Part shown: piece after piece, positions 56,316 through 64,000 of the stretch | How positions within the stretch are numbered: the first letter of the stretch is position 1 | Layout of the letters: each line of letters begins with the position of its first letter | DNA from: Pseudocitrobacter faecalis | GTDB lineage: Bacteria; Pseudomonadota; Gammaproteobacteria; Enterobacterales; Enterobacteriaceae | Length of the DNA stretch: 64,000 nt | Assembly (NCBI GenBank): GCA_003315335.1 | Contig: QNRL01000011.1 | Location: 62,001-126,000, forward strand | Direction: 5' to 3' | The notes under the pieces: generated by a model | The model's database searches: none | What the model was told of the DNA's origin: nothing | Seen by the model: the letters and a program-made list of their open reading frames with translations, nothing else | Translations under genes and position numbers: made by a program

Positions 56316-56333
56316 CCCCCTCCGAAGAGGGGG
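56316..56333 (-). terminator. Hairpin after kdgT
   Basis: CCCCCTC-CGAA-GAGGGGG is a 7-base GC stem 10 bases past the kdgT stop codon. No strong U run follows on the minus strand. Confidence 0.5.
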
Positions 56334-56342
56334 CGGGGGATG

Positions 56343-57344
56343 TTAGTGGTGAGCAGCCTGAGAGACACTGGCGGTGGCAGGGCTCTCCGTTGCGGGCACT
56401 TTTCCGAAACGTTTGGCGTACAACGCGGTGATAATTGGTACCAGAATCGCGGTGACGATGACGCTTGCTGCTACCAGCGCGGTGGCTGAGGCGGCAACCG
56501 GGGCAAACGACGGGTTAATCTGGGCGATAATCACCGGGTTAGCGACTGCCGCTCCCGCTGCGGAGGAGGCCGCGACGCCCGCGGTACCATTACCGGCACC
56601 AATTACGCGGTCAGCAATAATCAGTGGGATACCGGTGATGATGATGACAGCAACACCCAGCGCAATACCCAGCAGGCCGGTGTCCATAATCACGTTCAGG
56701 TTGATGGTGTTACCCAGCGCGAAACCGAAGAACGGAATCAGTACCGGCGTGGCTTTGCTGAAGAAGGCGCGCAGGTCGTGGTCCAGGTTACCGAGCGTAA
56801 AGCCAATCAGGAATGGCAGCACCGCGCCGATGAAGTGGTGAGGCTCGAAAGAGGCCAGACCGGCAGAACCGAGAATAACCATGGTCATCAGCGGGCCAGA
56901 TTCTAAAGACATCAGCACAAATGCGCCGGATTCTTCTTTCGTACCATATTGATTCATCAGGCTGGCATATAAGCCGCCGTTGGTCATATCCATGGCGGAA
57001 ACGATGGCCAGCACGGAGAGACCTGCGAAGAAGCCGGTCTGGATACCGTTCTCCGGAATGAACATGGCTGCAATCAGCGCTACAATCCAGGCGACGCCAA
57101 TTTTGGTCAGCACCAGCGTGCCGGATTTACGTAAAACCGTTCCGGTTGCGCGTAAATCGATTGAAGCGCCGATACAGAAGAACCAGACAGCCAGAATCGG
57201 CACCGTGCCGCCAATCATGCCTTTTGTGAATGAACCAAAGTATTCGCCGGTGTTAGGCGCAAAAGTGTTTAATACGGCACCTAGCAGTAAAGGGATCAGC
57301 ATCATCCCGCCAGGGATTCTTTCCATTGTGGCTTTAATTTTCAT
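56343..57344 (-). CDS. kdgT: KdgT, 2-keto-3-deoxygluconate permease
   Basis: Inner-membrane 2-keto-3-deoxygluconate:proton symporter of 333 residues (E. coli KdgT 327). It has about 10 membrane segments and family signatures [43 protein letters not shown] and [20 protein letters not shown]. In K-12 kdgT lies elsewhere, near sodA/rha, so this is either a relocated gene or an extra copy. A KdgR-like operator upstream supports control by pectin/hexuronate breakdown products. Confidence 0.92.
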   Translation of the reverse strand: MKIKATMERIPGGMMLIPLLLGAVLNTFAPNTGEYFGSFTKGMIGGTVPILAVWFFCIGASIDLRATGTVLRKSGTLVLTKIGVAWIVALIAAMFIPENGIQTGFFAGLSVLAIVSAMDMTNGGLYASLMNQYGTKEESGAFVLMSLESGPLMTMVILGSAGLASFEPHHFIGAVLPFLIGFTLGNLDHDLRAFFSKATPVLIPFFGFALGNTINLNVIMDTGLLGIALGVAVIIITGIPLIIADRVIGAGNGTAGVAASSAAGAAVANPVIIAQINPSFAPVAASATALVAASVIVTAILVPIITALYAKRFGKVPATESPATASVSQAAHH

Positions 57345-57549
57345 ATTGCATCCTCGCTTCTCATCTGAACAACGACGGAAGAGGTTAAGAATAATAATTT
57401 CAACCAGTTACCCGAATCAGTCCTTTCGGGTATCTCTGTCCATGCGGCCGGAACGCGGTGGGTACAACGAGGAAGACATTCTTCCTGAAAAGCCCCGTGG
57501 TGCTGTTCCTGAAACTATGATGCATTTGGTGGAATTATGATTCAATCAA

Positions 57550-57569
57550 AATAAAACAGTGTTTTAGTT
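57550..57569. promoter_or_regulatory. KdgR-like operator upstream of kdgT
   Basis: AATAAAACAGTGTTTTAGTT is a near-palindrome matching the core of the KdgR consensus (AAAACANTGTTTT-type). It lies about 205 bases upstream of the kdgT start. Given the gene it controls, KdgR repression released by 2-keto-3-deoxygluconate is likely. Confidence 0.65.
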
Positions 57570-57820
57570 ATATCGATCACATATTTTGACGAAATCTAAC
57601 CTACTGCGGAGTGCGCAAATTTTGCTGTGAAAACTTTGTGAATTTATATGATGAGATTTATCTTGCGAAAATAATAAAGCGGGTAATTGTTTCTCGGGTT
57701 ATTTGACATTTTTGAGTGTGTTTTTGGTAACACACTGCGTCAGCGCGTTGACTCAAAAAACCATTAAGATTGAACTTATTTACGAATTTCGACTCAACTT
57801 AACAACAGCGTGCATTTATT

Positions 57821-57856
57821 TGCGAAGTTGATCACAAATTTAAACGCTGGTAGGGT
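57821..57856 (+). promoter_or_regulatory. proP P1 promoter with CRP site
   Basis: TGCGAAGTTGATCACA (57821-57836) matches the CRP consensus TGTGA-N6-TCACA with one change. The -10-like TAGGGT lies at 57851-57856, placing CRP over the -35 region. From memory the flank GATCACAAATTTAAACGCTG is the same as at E. coli proP P1, where CRP represses or modulates osmotic induction. Confidence 0.75.
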
Positions 57857-57874
57857 AAAAGGCCTGAGTCCAGA

Positions 57875-57901
57875 CCGGAACCAACATTCCGGGGATTTTT
57901 T
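57875..57901 (+). terminator. Putative attenuator in the proP P1 leader
   Basis: CCGGAA-CCAACA-TTCCGG is a perfect 6-base stem followed by GGATTTTTT. It begins only about 12 bases after the expected P1 start site, so P1 transcripts could end after about 40 nt. I do not recall this element in E. coli. Confidence 0.5.
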
Positions 57902-58035
57902 AACCACCTGTATTTTGCCTGTACAGGCGTCAACAGGTTTGATTGCACCGGGAGCGATCGCCACGTCATGACGTGTAAAGCGACGCTGTCATCCCCAAAT
58001 GCGCTCCCGCGCAAGGGGCGCGCTAGCAGTACAAG

Positions 58036-58070
58036 CAAACCTGCTACGCTTGATTAACAGGAGTCTGCAT
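58036..58070 (+). promoter_or_regulatory. proP P2-like (RpoS-type) promoter
   Basis: GCAAACCTGCTACGCTTGATTAACAGG contains CTACGCTTG, very close to the extended -10 of the E. coli proP P2 promoter (CTACGCTTGTTAC, from memory), which is RpoS- and Fis-dependent. It lies about 110 bases before the start codon. Confidence 0.6.
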
Positions 58071-58159
58071 TTTCCCGACTCCTCCGTACACCATGCGAAC
58101 AGTGCGCTGTTCGACTCCACAGGGTGTGCGTTAACGGCGACAGTAAACGAGGAATACCC

Positions 58160-59662
58160 ATGCTTCGAAGGAAAAAAGTTAAGCCGATCACGCTACGTGA
58201 TGTCACGATTATCGATGATGCCAAGCTCCGTAAAGCCATCACCGCGGCCTCGCTTGGTAATGCTATGGAATGGTTCGACTTTGGTGTGTATGGCTTTGTG
58301 GCCTACGCCTTAGGTAAAGTCTTCTTCCCGGGCGCCGACCCCAGCGTGCAGATGATTGCCGCGCTGGCGACGTTCTCCGTACCGTTTTTAATTCGCCCGC
58401 TGGGTGGATTGTTCTTCGGAATGCTCGGCGATAAATATGGACGTCAGAAAATTCTGGCGATCACCATCGTTATTATGTCGATCAGTACGTTCTGTATTGG
58501 ATTGATACCCTCGTATGCCTCTATCGGTATTTGGGCTCCTATCCTGCTGTTACTGTGTAAAATGGCGCAGGGCTTCTCGGTGGGTGGCGAATATACCGGG
58601 GCATCCATCTTCGTTGCGGAGTATTCACCTGACCGTAAACGCGGCTTTATGGGCAGTTGGCTAGATTTCGGTTCTATCGCAGGCTTCGTCCTGGGTGCGG
58701 GCGTGGTCGTGCTGATTTCCACCGTGGTGGGTGAGGAGAACTTCCTTGAATGGGGCTGGCGTATTCCGTTCTTTATCGCGCTGCCGTTAGGGATTATTGG
58801 CCTCTATCTGCGCCATGCGCTGGAAGAGACGCCAGCGTTCCAGCAGCACGTTGATAAACTTGAGCAGGGTGACCGTCAGGGTTTACAGGACGGGCCAAAA
58901 GTTTCCTTTAAAGAAATTGCCACGAAACACTGGCGTAGCCTGCTGGCGTGTATTGGTTTGGTTATCGCAACCAACGTCACCTATTACATGCTGTTGACCT
59001 ATATGCCGAGCTACCTGTCGCATAACCTGCACTATTCGGAAGATCATGGCGTGCTGATTATTATCGCCATCATGATTGGTATGCTGTTTGTGCAGCCGGT
59101 GATGGGCCTGTTGAGTGACCGTTTTGGTCGTCGTCCGTTCGTCATTATTGGTAGCGTGGCGCTGCTGGTGTTTGCGATACCGGCCTTTATTCTGATTAAC
59201 AGCAACGTGATTGGCTTGATTTTCGCCGGCCTGCTGTTACTGGCGGTGATCCTGAACTGCTTTACCGGCGTGATGGCATCGACGCTGCCGGCGATGTTCC
59301 CAACGCATATTCGCTACAGTGCGCTGGCTGCGGCGTTTAACATCTCCGTACTGATTGCCGGTCTGACGCCGACGCTGGCGGCCTGGTTGGTGGAAACCTC
59401 GCAGAACCTGATGATGCCGGCTTACTATCTGATGGTGATTGCGGTGATCGGCCTGATTACTGGCCTTACCATGAAAGAAACGGCCAACCGTCCGCTGAAA
59501 GGTGCGACGCCTGCCGCATCGGATATCGAAGAAGCGCGAGAAATTCTGCAGGAGCATCACGATAACATCGAGCATAAAATCGAAGATATCGATGCCGAAA
59601 TCGCGACGCTTCAGGAGCAACGTACGCGGCTGGTGCAGCAGCATCCAAAAATTAACGAGTAA
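58160..59662 (+). CDS. proP: ProP, osmosensory proline/betaine transporter
   Basis: MFS proton symporter for proline, glycine betaine and other osmolytes that senses osmolality directly. The ATG at 58160 (preceded by ACGAGGAA) gives 500 residues, as in E. coli. It has 12 membrane segments, MFS motifs GDKYGRQKILAI and SDRFGRRPFV, and a cytoplasmic C-terminal coiled coil (about residues 460-497, HHDNIEHKIEDIDAEIATLQEQ) that tunes osmotic activation. Control features upstream include CRP, P1 and P2. Confidence 0.96.
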   Translation: MLRRKKVKPITLRDVTIIDDAKLRKAITAASLGNAMEWFDFGVYGFVAYALGKVFFPGADPSVQMIAALATFSVPFLIRPLGGLFFGMLGDKYGRQKILAITIVIMSISTFCIGLIPSYASIGIWAPILLLLCKMAQGFSVGGEYTGASIFVAEYSPDRKRGFMGSWLDFGSIAGFVLGAGVVVLISTVVGEENFLEWGWRIPFFIALPLGIIGLYLRHALEETPAFQQHVDKLEQGDRQGLQDGPKVSFKEIATKHWRSLLACIGLVIATNVTYYMLLTYMPSYLSHNLHYSEDHGVLIIIAIMIGMLFVQPVMGLLSDRFGRRPFVIIGSVALLVFAIPAFILINSNVIGLIFAGLLLLAVILNCFTGVMASTLPAMFPTHIRYSALAAAFNISVLIAGLTPTLAAWLVETSQNLMMPAYYLMVIAVIGLITGLTMKETANRPLKGATPAASDIEEAREILQEHHDNIEHKIEDIDAEIATLQEQRTRLVQQHPKINE

Positions 59663-59681
59663 TCGTGAGTTGACAATCGAG

Positions 59682-59715
59682 CCGGGTAGACGCAAGTCTT
59701 ACCCGGTTTTTTTTT
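59682..59715 (+). terminator. proP terminator
   Basis: CCGGGTA (59682-59688) pairs with TACCCGG (59700-59706), followed by nine T. It is a canonical intrinsic terminator 20 bases after the stop codon. Confidence 0.93.
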
Positions 59716-59938
59716 GGAAACATTCAACAATAATTGCTATTTGACCTTTTTCTGTTTCTTGCGAAATATTCATGTTTTAAATATATTTCGGATGATTTAT
59801 TGGATGTGAAAATTATTTTAAGAGGATAAGGTTATATTTATTGTTCAGGCAATAAAAAAATACAATTCACTTTGCCCGAATAGCTAAACTCCCCGATAAT
59901 GCGCCGGTTCATTATTTTAATATGGCGCAATTATATAT

Positions 59939-61438
59939 ATGCTAAATTTATTTATGGGCTTGGATATATACACCGGGCTTTTATTATTGCTTGCTCTGGC
60001 ATTCGTCCTGTTCTATGAAGCGATTAATGGCTTCCACGATACGGCAAACGCGGTGGCGACGGTTATCTACACGCGCGCCATGAACCCACGGCTGGCGGTG
60101 GTTATGGCCGCAGCGTTCAACTTTTTTGGTGTACTGTTGGGCGGCCTTAGCGTGGCCTACGCCATTGTGCATATGCTACCGACGGATTTGCTGCTGAATA
60201 TGGGGTCTTCGCATGGGCTGGCAATGGTCTTTTCGATGCTGCTGGCGGCAATTATCTGGAACCTGGGAACCTGGTTTTTCGGCTTGCCGGCGTCCAGCTC
60301 GCATACTTTGATTGGCGCGATTATCGGCATTGGACTTACCAACGCGATAATGAATGGCAACTCCGTGGTTGAAGCATTAAATCTGCGCGAAGTGACGAAA
60401 ATCTTCACCTCCTTAATTGTGTCGCCGATTGTGGGCCTGGTGCTGGCGGGCGGGCTGATTTTCTTACTGCGCCGTTTCTGGAGCGGCACCAAAAAACGCG
60501 CCCGCATTCACCGTTCGCCCGAAGAACGTAAAAAGAAAGGTGGACTGAGAAAACCCCCGTTCTGGACGCGAACCTCCTTGATCGTTTCGGCGGCGGGCGT
60601 GGCGTTTTCCCACGGTGCGAACGATGGTCAAAAAGGAATTGGTCTGGTGATGCTGGTGCTCGTCGGGATCGCGCCTGCCGGTTTTGTGGTCAACATGAAC
60701 GCATCAGGATACGAAATTGCCCGTACCCGCGATGCCATCAACAACTTTGAGGTGTTCCTTGAGCAACGTCCGGCGCTGTTGCAAGCCATCACCACAACGG
60801 AGCAACCGGTGGCGACTGCACAGACCGCTGATAGGCAATCTGGCGCGTTTCACTGCCATCCGGCGAATACGATGGAGACTTTCGATCGTGTGAAAACTTT
60901 GCTCGCAGGTAATATAACTCACTACAGTGCGTTAGATGCGAGTCAGCGTAGTCAGTTACGCCGCATTATGCTCTGCATCTCCGATACCGCAGAAAAAGCG
61001 GCGAAGTCAGAAGGTGTGAATCCTAACGATCAGCAGATGTTGAAAAAACTGCGAAGCGACATTCTGAGCACGATTGAGTATGCGCCTGTCTGGATAATCA
61101 TGGCCGTAGCGCTGGCGCTGGGTATCGGCACGATGATTGGTTGGCAACGTGTGGCGATGACAATTGGTGAGAAAATTGGCAAGAAAGGGATGACCTACGC
61201 CCAGGGGATGTCCGCCCAAATTACAGCGGCGATGTCTATCGGCCTGGCGAGCTACATCGGGATGCCCGTTTCCACCACCCATGTGCTCTCTTCCGCTGTC
61301 GCAGGCACCATGCTGGTGGATGGTGGCGGCTTACAGCGTAAAACAGTGACCAGTATTTTGATGGCGTGGATCTTCACGCTGCCAGCCGCCATCTTTTTAT
61401 CCGGGGCGCTGTACTGGATTGCGCTGCAGCTTATCTGA
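59939..61438 (+). CDS. pitB: PitB-like low-affinity phosphate transporter
   Basis: PiT-family inner-membrane metal-phosphate:proton symporter of 499 residues (E. coli PitA and PitB are 499). The two inverted PiT signatures [18 protein letters not shown] near residue 31 and [20 protein letters not shown] near 220 are visible, as is a cytoplasmic loop (about residues 255-370). N-terminus [25 protein letters not shown] and the C-terminus [10 protein letters not shown] resemble PitB more than PitA. The start lacks a clear ribosome-binding site. In K-12 pitB lies beside yghT, and homologues of yghT, yghS and yghR follow here. Confidence 0.85.
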   Translation: MLNLFMGLDIYTGLLLLLALAFVLFYEAINGFHDTANAVATVIYTRAMNPRLAVVMAAAFNFFGVLLGGLSVAYAIVHMLPTDLLLNMGSSHGLAMVFSMLLAAIIWNLGTWFFGLPASSSHTLIGAIIGIGLTNAIMNGNSVVEALNLREVTKIFTSLIVSPIVGLVLAGGLIFLLRRFWSGTKKRARIHRSPEERKKKGGLRKPPFWTRTSLIVSAAGVAFSHGANDGQKGIGLVMLVLVGIAPAGFVVNMNASGYEIARTRDAINNFEVFLEQRPALLQAITTTEQPVATAQTADRQSGAFHCHPANTMETFDRVKTLLAGNITHYSALDASQRSQLRRIMLCISDTAEKAAKSEGVNPNDQQMLKKLRSDILSTIEYAPVWIIMAVALALGIGTMIGWQRVAMTIGEKIGKKGMTYAQGMSAQITAAMSIGLASYIGMPVSTTHVLSSAVAGTMLVDGGGLQRKTVTSILMAWIFTLPAAIFLSGALYWIALQLI

Positions 61439-61448
61439 GTGACCCCCC

Positions 61449-61475
61449 TTAAGCCCGGTGATATACCGGGCTTAA
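61449..61475. terminator. Hairpin between pitB and yghT
   Basis: TTAAGCCCGGT-GATAT-ACCGGGCTTAA is a perfect palindrome between two convergent genes. The outer A/T pairs give only short U tracts, so a bidirectional terminator is likely but weak. Confidence 0.7.
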
Positions 61476-61483
61476 CAGGGTAA

Positions 61484-62191
61484 TCAGCCCTGTGAAAACA
61501 GCGTATATCCCCGGCGCTCCATAAAGCGCATCACCGCGTTTTCCGCGTCGTTCAGCACCTCATCCAGCGGTTTATTCGCATCGATATCAACCCGTTCGGC
61601 GCCGTTAAATGTGAGCTGCGGGGTAATCGCTATCTTCCGTGCCAGCGATTCTCGCTTATGATCGGGTTTCCGCGCACAGGCTACCTCAAGATCAACGTTC
61701 AGTTTAATGACTAAATCCGGTTTATGGCTAGCCATCCAGTGGAAGGCCTTGCGTTCACATTCAGCCAGCCATGAAACAAAACGGCTACCGGTCACATTGG
61801 GCGGAAAAACGGTACCGTCGTAAGCGCCGGGGATCTGCGCCTGAGGGTAGCGATCGGTTAACACGATTAATCCTTTTTTATGGCATGCCAGCATATGGCG
61901 AAAACGGAGCAGGCGGCGTACAACAAAAGCGGTAATTACCAGCGCGGGAAGCGGGCCGGGTAATTTTTTCGCCGTTTTCACCTGGTTGCGTTCTATGGTT
62001 TTATGCAGTGATTTACCCATTAAGGGGAGTTTGGTCACGGCACGACCAACGTTGCCAGCCTGTTTTCCCAGATGAACCTGTTCGGCAGGGCCATATTTTT
62101 TTAAGGTGGTAATAAGACGTTCACAGACAGTGGATTTACCGGAGCCATCACTGCCAATAACGGCAATAACCGGCGGTGTTATTGACTGCAT
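61484..62191 (-). CDS. yghT: YghT-like P-loop (thymidylate kinase-fold) protein
   Basis: The 235-residue protein has Walker [15 protein letters not shown] at residues 12-25, a DRYPQ motif ([13 protein letters not shown], about residue 115) like the DRY of nucleoside monophosphate kinases, and [13 protein letters not shown] near 175. Two related proteins follow. By size and by linkage to pitB it matches E. coli YghT (230 residues, unknown ATP-binding protein). The substrate is unknown. The fold suggests phosphate transfer to a nucleotide or small alcohol. It is convergent with pitB and divergent from yghS. Confidence 0.78.
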   Translation of the reverse strand: MQSITPPVIAVIGSDGSGKSTVCERLITTLKKYGPAEQVHLGKQAGNVGRAVTKLPLMGKSLHKTIERNQVKTAKKLPGPLPALVITAFVVRRLLRFRHMLACHKKGLIVLTDRYPQAQIPGAYDGTVFPPNVTGSRFVSWLAECERKAFHWMASHKPDLVIKLNVDLEVACARKPDHKRESLARKIAITPQLTFNGAERVDIDANKPLDEVLNDAENAVMRFMERRGYTLFSQG

Positions 62192-62364
62192 AAATAAATT
62201 CCTTATTTAATATATCCATATTAAATATTGTTTTGATAAATGTATTTAAGCGTGACGATAGTTTATCGCATGCTGACATTTAATTATTGTCACGACAATG
62301 CCGAAAAGATATTCTGAGCACAATGCCAGTAATATACAATCATTTCTTTAATAATGGATTTTCC

Positions 62365-63078
62365 ATGAGCCAATATAATATTCAAAAGGTTAATCCGCCT
62401 TTTGTCAGAGTGATTGCCATTGTCGGTTGTGATGGTTCCGGTAAATCAACACTGGCTTCGGCGCTGGTTGAAAAGCTTGCCGTAAACCTGCCTACGCAAT
62501 TACTTTATCTTGGGCAATCCTCCGGGCGTATTGGCGAATGGATTACGCAGCTGCCGATTATCGGTGCGCCGTTTGGCCGGTATTTACGTGCCAAAGCCGC
62601 CAGGGTTCATGACTATCCTTCATTACCGCCGGGCAACGTTAGCGCGCTGGTTATCTTTTTACTCTCCTGCTGGCGGGGCTGGAAGTTTCGCAAAATGCTG
62701 CGCAAAAGCCAGCAAGGTTATGTATTGATAACCGACCGCTACCCGCAGGTGGAAGTGCCGGGTTTTCGTTTTGATGGCCCGCAACTGGCAAAGACGCAAG
62801 GCGGTAACGGCTGGGTGTGTCTGCTCAGAAAAAAAGAACTGAAATTATATCGCTGGATGGCTTCTTATATCCCTGTGTTATTGATTCGCCTCGCGATTGA
62901 TGAGCAAACGGCCTTCAGCCGCAAGCCCGATCATTCACTGGCGGCGCTGCATGAGAAAACTACCGTGATCCCTACACTCAATTTTAACAATGCGCCCATT
63001 CTTGAGCTGGATGGACGCCAGCCCGCGGATGCCGTCCTCGCTGAATCATTACGTTCGATTCAATCCGCGCTTTCCTGA
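62365..63078 (+). CDS. yghS: YghS-like P-loop (thymidylate kinase-fold) protein
   Basis: From the ATG at 62365 the product is 237 residues, the size of E. coli YghS. It shows Walker A VGCDGSGKSTLAS, a DRYPQVEVPGFRFDG element and AFSRKPDHS, the same order as in the two neighbours. A repeated LGQSSGRIGEWITQLPIIGAP segment aligns with [21 protein letters not shown] of the preceding protein. It is divergent from yghT and 40 bases before yghR. Ribosome-binding sequences are weak, so an earlier ATG (62323) cannot be excluded. Confidence 0.76.
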   Translation: MSQYNIQKVNPPFVRVIAIVGCDGSGKSTLASALVEKLAVNLPTQLLYLGQSSGRIGEWITQLPIIGAPFGRYLRAKAARVHDYPSLPPGNVSALVIFLLSCWRGWKFRKMLRKSQQGYVLITDRYPQVEVPGFRFDGPQLAKTQGGNGWVCLLRKKELKLYRWMASYIPVLLIRLAIDEQTAFSRKPDHSLAALHEKTTVIPTLNFNNAPILELDGRQPADAVLAESLRSIQSALS

Positions 63079-63118
63079 TTGCCGCAATCTGATTGTGACG
63101 AATTCAAGAGTAAACACC

Positions 63119-63871
63119 ATGGAAACAACCAACCTCACCCCGGCCACAGTGCCTCAGACCGAATCTATTTCTGGTCTGATTGCGGTGGTGGGCTGCGATG
63201 GCACCGGTAAATCAACCCTGACCACGGATCTGGTGAAACAGCTACAAATGCAGTGGGTTACTGAGCGTCGGTATCTGGGGCTGCTTTCAGGAGAAGATGG
63301 CGACAAAATCAAAAAGTTACCGCTGATTGGTGTTTGGCTTGAGCGGCGACTGGCCGCGAAGTCGTCGAAGACGCAGAGCATGAAAAACCGATCGCCAGCG
63401 CTTTGGGCCGCGTTGATTATGTTCGCCTTTTCGCTTCGTCGGCGAGTGAAGTTACGCAGGGTTCAGCAACTGACGCAACGTGGCGTGCTGGTGGTGAGCG
63501 ACCGCTTCCCCCAGGCAGAAATCTCCGGCTTTTATTACGATGGGCCGGGTATCGGCATTGAGCGCGCGACGGGGAAAATAAAGCAGCGACTGGCAGCGCG
63601 CGAGACGTTGCTATATCAGAACATGGCGCGCTATCAACCAGATTTAATTATTCGACTGATGATTGATGTCGAGACAGCGTTTTCGCGAAAGCCCGATCAT
63701 GATTATGAAGAGCTGCGGGATAAAATCGACGTGATGTCGAGAATTAACTACAACGGTTCACGCATTATAGAGCTGGATGCGCGCGCACCTTATGCCGAGG
63801 TGCTGAAAAAAGCATTGTCGGCAGCCTCTGAGGTGGCTGCGATTTCAAAACGCCAGCGTGTGGCGAATTAA
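63119..63871 (+). CDS. yghR: YghR-like P-loop (thymidylate kinase-fold) protein
   Basis: The 250-residue protein (E. coli YghR 252) has Walker A VGCDGTGKSTLTTD near residue 23, SDRFPQAEISGFYYDGPG and AFSRKPDHDYEEL, plus an alanine-rich C-terminal tail ending KRQRVAN. It shares the three-motif architecture of YghT and YghS, so the three genes arose by duplication. The ATG at 63119 is preceded by AAGAG. It is probably co-transcribed with yghS. Confidence 0.78.
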   Translation: METTNLTPATVPQTESISGLIAVVGCDGTGKSTLTTDLVKQLQMQWVTERRYLGLLSGEDGDKIKKLPLIGVWLERRLAAKSSKTQSMKNRSPALWAALIMFAFSLRRRVKLRRVQQLTQRGVLVVSDRFPQAEISGFYYDGPGIGIERATGKIKQRLAARETLLYQNMARYQPDLIIRLMIDVETAFSRKPDHDYEELRDKIDVMSRINYNGSRIIELDARAPYAEVLKKALSAASEVAAISKRQRVAN

Positions 63872-64000
63872 TATGAACGGCTGCTAATAAAGCATTTAAT
63901 TAAATTATGAATGCAAGGTATTTAATTCTTTGTTGAATATTAGAGCCTGACGGACTGTTATTATTACAATGAAAAATTGGTTTTCTGATGGTGCGTTCCG
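63872..64000. other. AT-rich window end
   Basis: The last 129 bases hold no gene start that I can support. The sequence continues beyond the window. Confidence 0.5.

Larger units (their letters stand above)
57345..58159. other. kdgT/proP divergent control region, 815 bases
   Basis: This is the longest gene-free stretch of the window. It holds a KdgR-like box (57550), an AT-rich centre, a CRP site (57821) with proP promoter P1, a hairpin followed by six T (57875-57901), a GC-rich segment with hairpins (57995-58025) and a P2-like promoter about 90 bases before proP. No convincing open frame was seen. Confidence 0.6.

Noticed and set aside
59663-59938. basRS/eptA genes expected after proP
   Set aside because: The genes following proP are pitB and the ygh group. 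No two-component or phosphoethanolamine transferase sequence is present.

Overview
The window is a stretch of chromosome from a member of the Enterobacteriaceae close to Escherichia, Citrobacter and Enterobacter. I infer this from near-identity of many products to remembered E. coli proteins (SSB, SoxR, SoxS, GhxP, Acs, GltP, the Phn proteins, ProP), from E. coli-type REP/BIME palindromes, and from the gene order uvrA-ssb-yjcB-soxS-soxR-ghxP-yjcE-actP-yjcH-acs-gltP-fdhF-mdtPON-ytcA-yjcS-yjdP-phn-proP, which follows the 92-93 min region of E. coli K-12. The species cannot be fixed from the sequence alone. I see no rRNA, tRNA, CRISPR array, prophage or insertion sequence.

Layout. 1-6.3 kb: uvrA (cut by the left edge), a LexA box, ssb, yjcB, the soxS/soxR redox switch, the likely sRNA SraL, a glutathione S-transferase and the purine permease ghxP with a PurR-like box. 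6.3-11.6 kb: an accessory sugar operon (UlaA-type PTS IIA/IIB/IIC plus a split transketolase) under a divergent LacI-family regulator, with two matching palindromic operators. 11.7-15.9 kb: the antiporter yjcE, a cidR-cidA-cidB holin-like set and a mokC/hokC/sokC type I toxin locus. 16-19 kb: a divergent Gfo/Idh/MocA oxidoreductase and a 522-residue protein of unknown function. 19.2-28 kb: the yahB-yahC / yahDEFG-IJ cluster, which in K-12 lies elsewhere on the chromosome. It looks like a catabolic carbamoyl-transfer pathway ending in carbamate kinase.

28-44 kb: acetate uptake and activation (acs-yjcH-actP), gltP (no nrf operon between acs and gltP, unlike K-12), the selenocysteine enzyme fdhF with its SECIS hairpin and sigma-54 promoter, the mdtNOP efflux system with ytcA, the alkyl sulfatase yjcS, and yjdP. 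44-56 kb: the complete phosphonate operon phnCDEFGHIJKLMNOP under a Pho box. It is interrupted twice by arrays of a palindromic repeat, and yjdN and phnA lie upstream of it. 56-64 kb: kdgT with a KdgR-like box, proP with a CRP site and a possible early attenuator, then pitB and three related P-loop kinases (yghT, yghS, yghR), another block that lies elsewhere in K-12.

The best candidates for under-described biology are the yah carbamoyl-transfer cluster, the PTS/split-transketolase operon and the yghTSR kinase trio. The window also shows how K-12-like backbone genes are separated by swapped accessory cassettes, many bounded by one family of palindromic repeats (GGGAGAGGG...GGTGAGGG).
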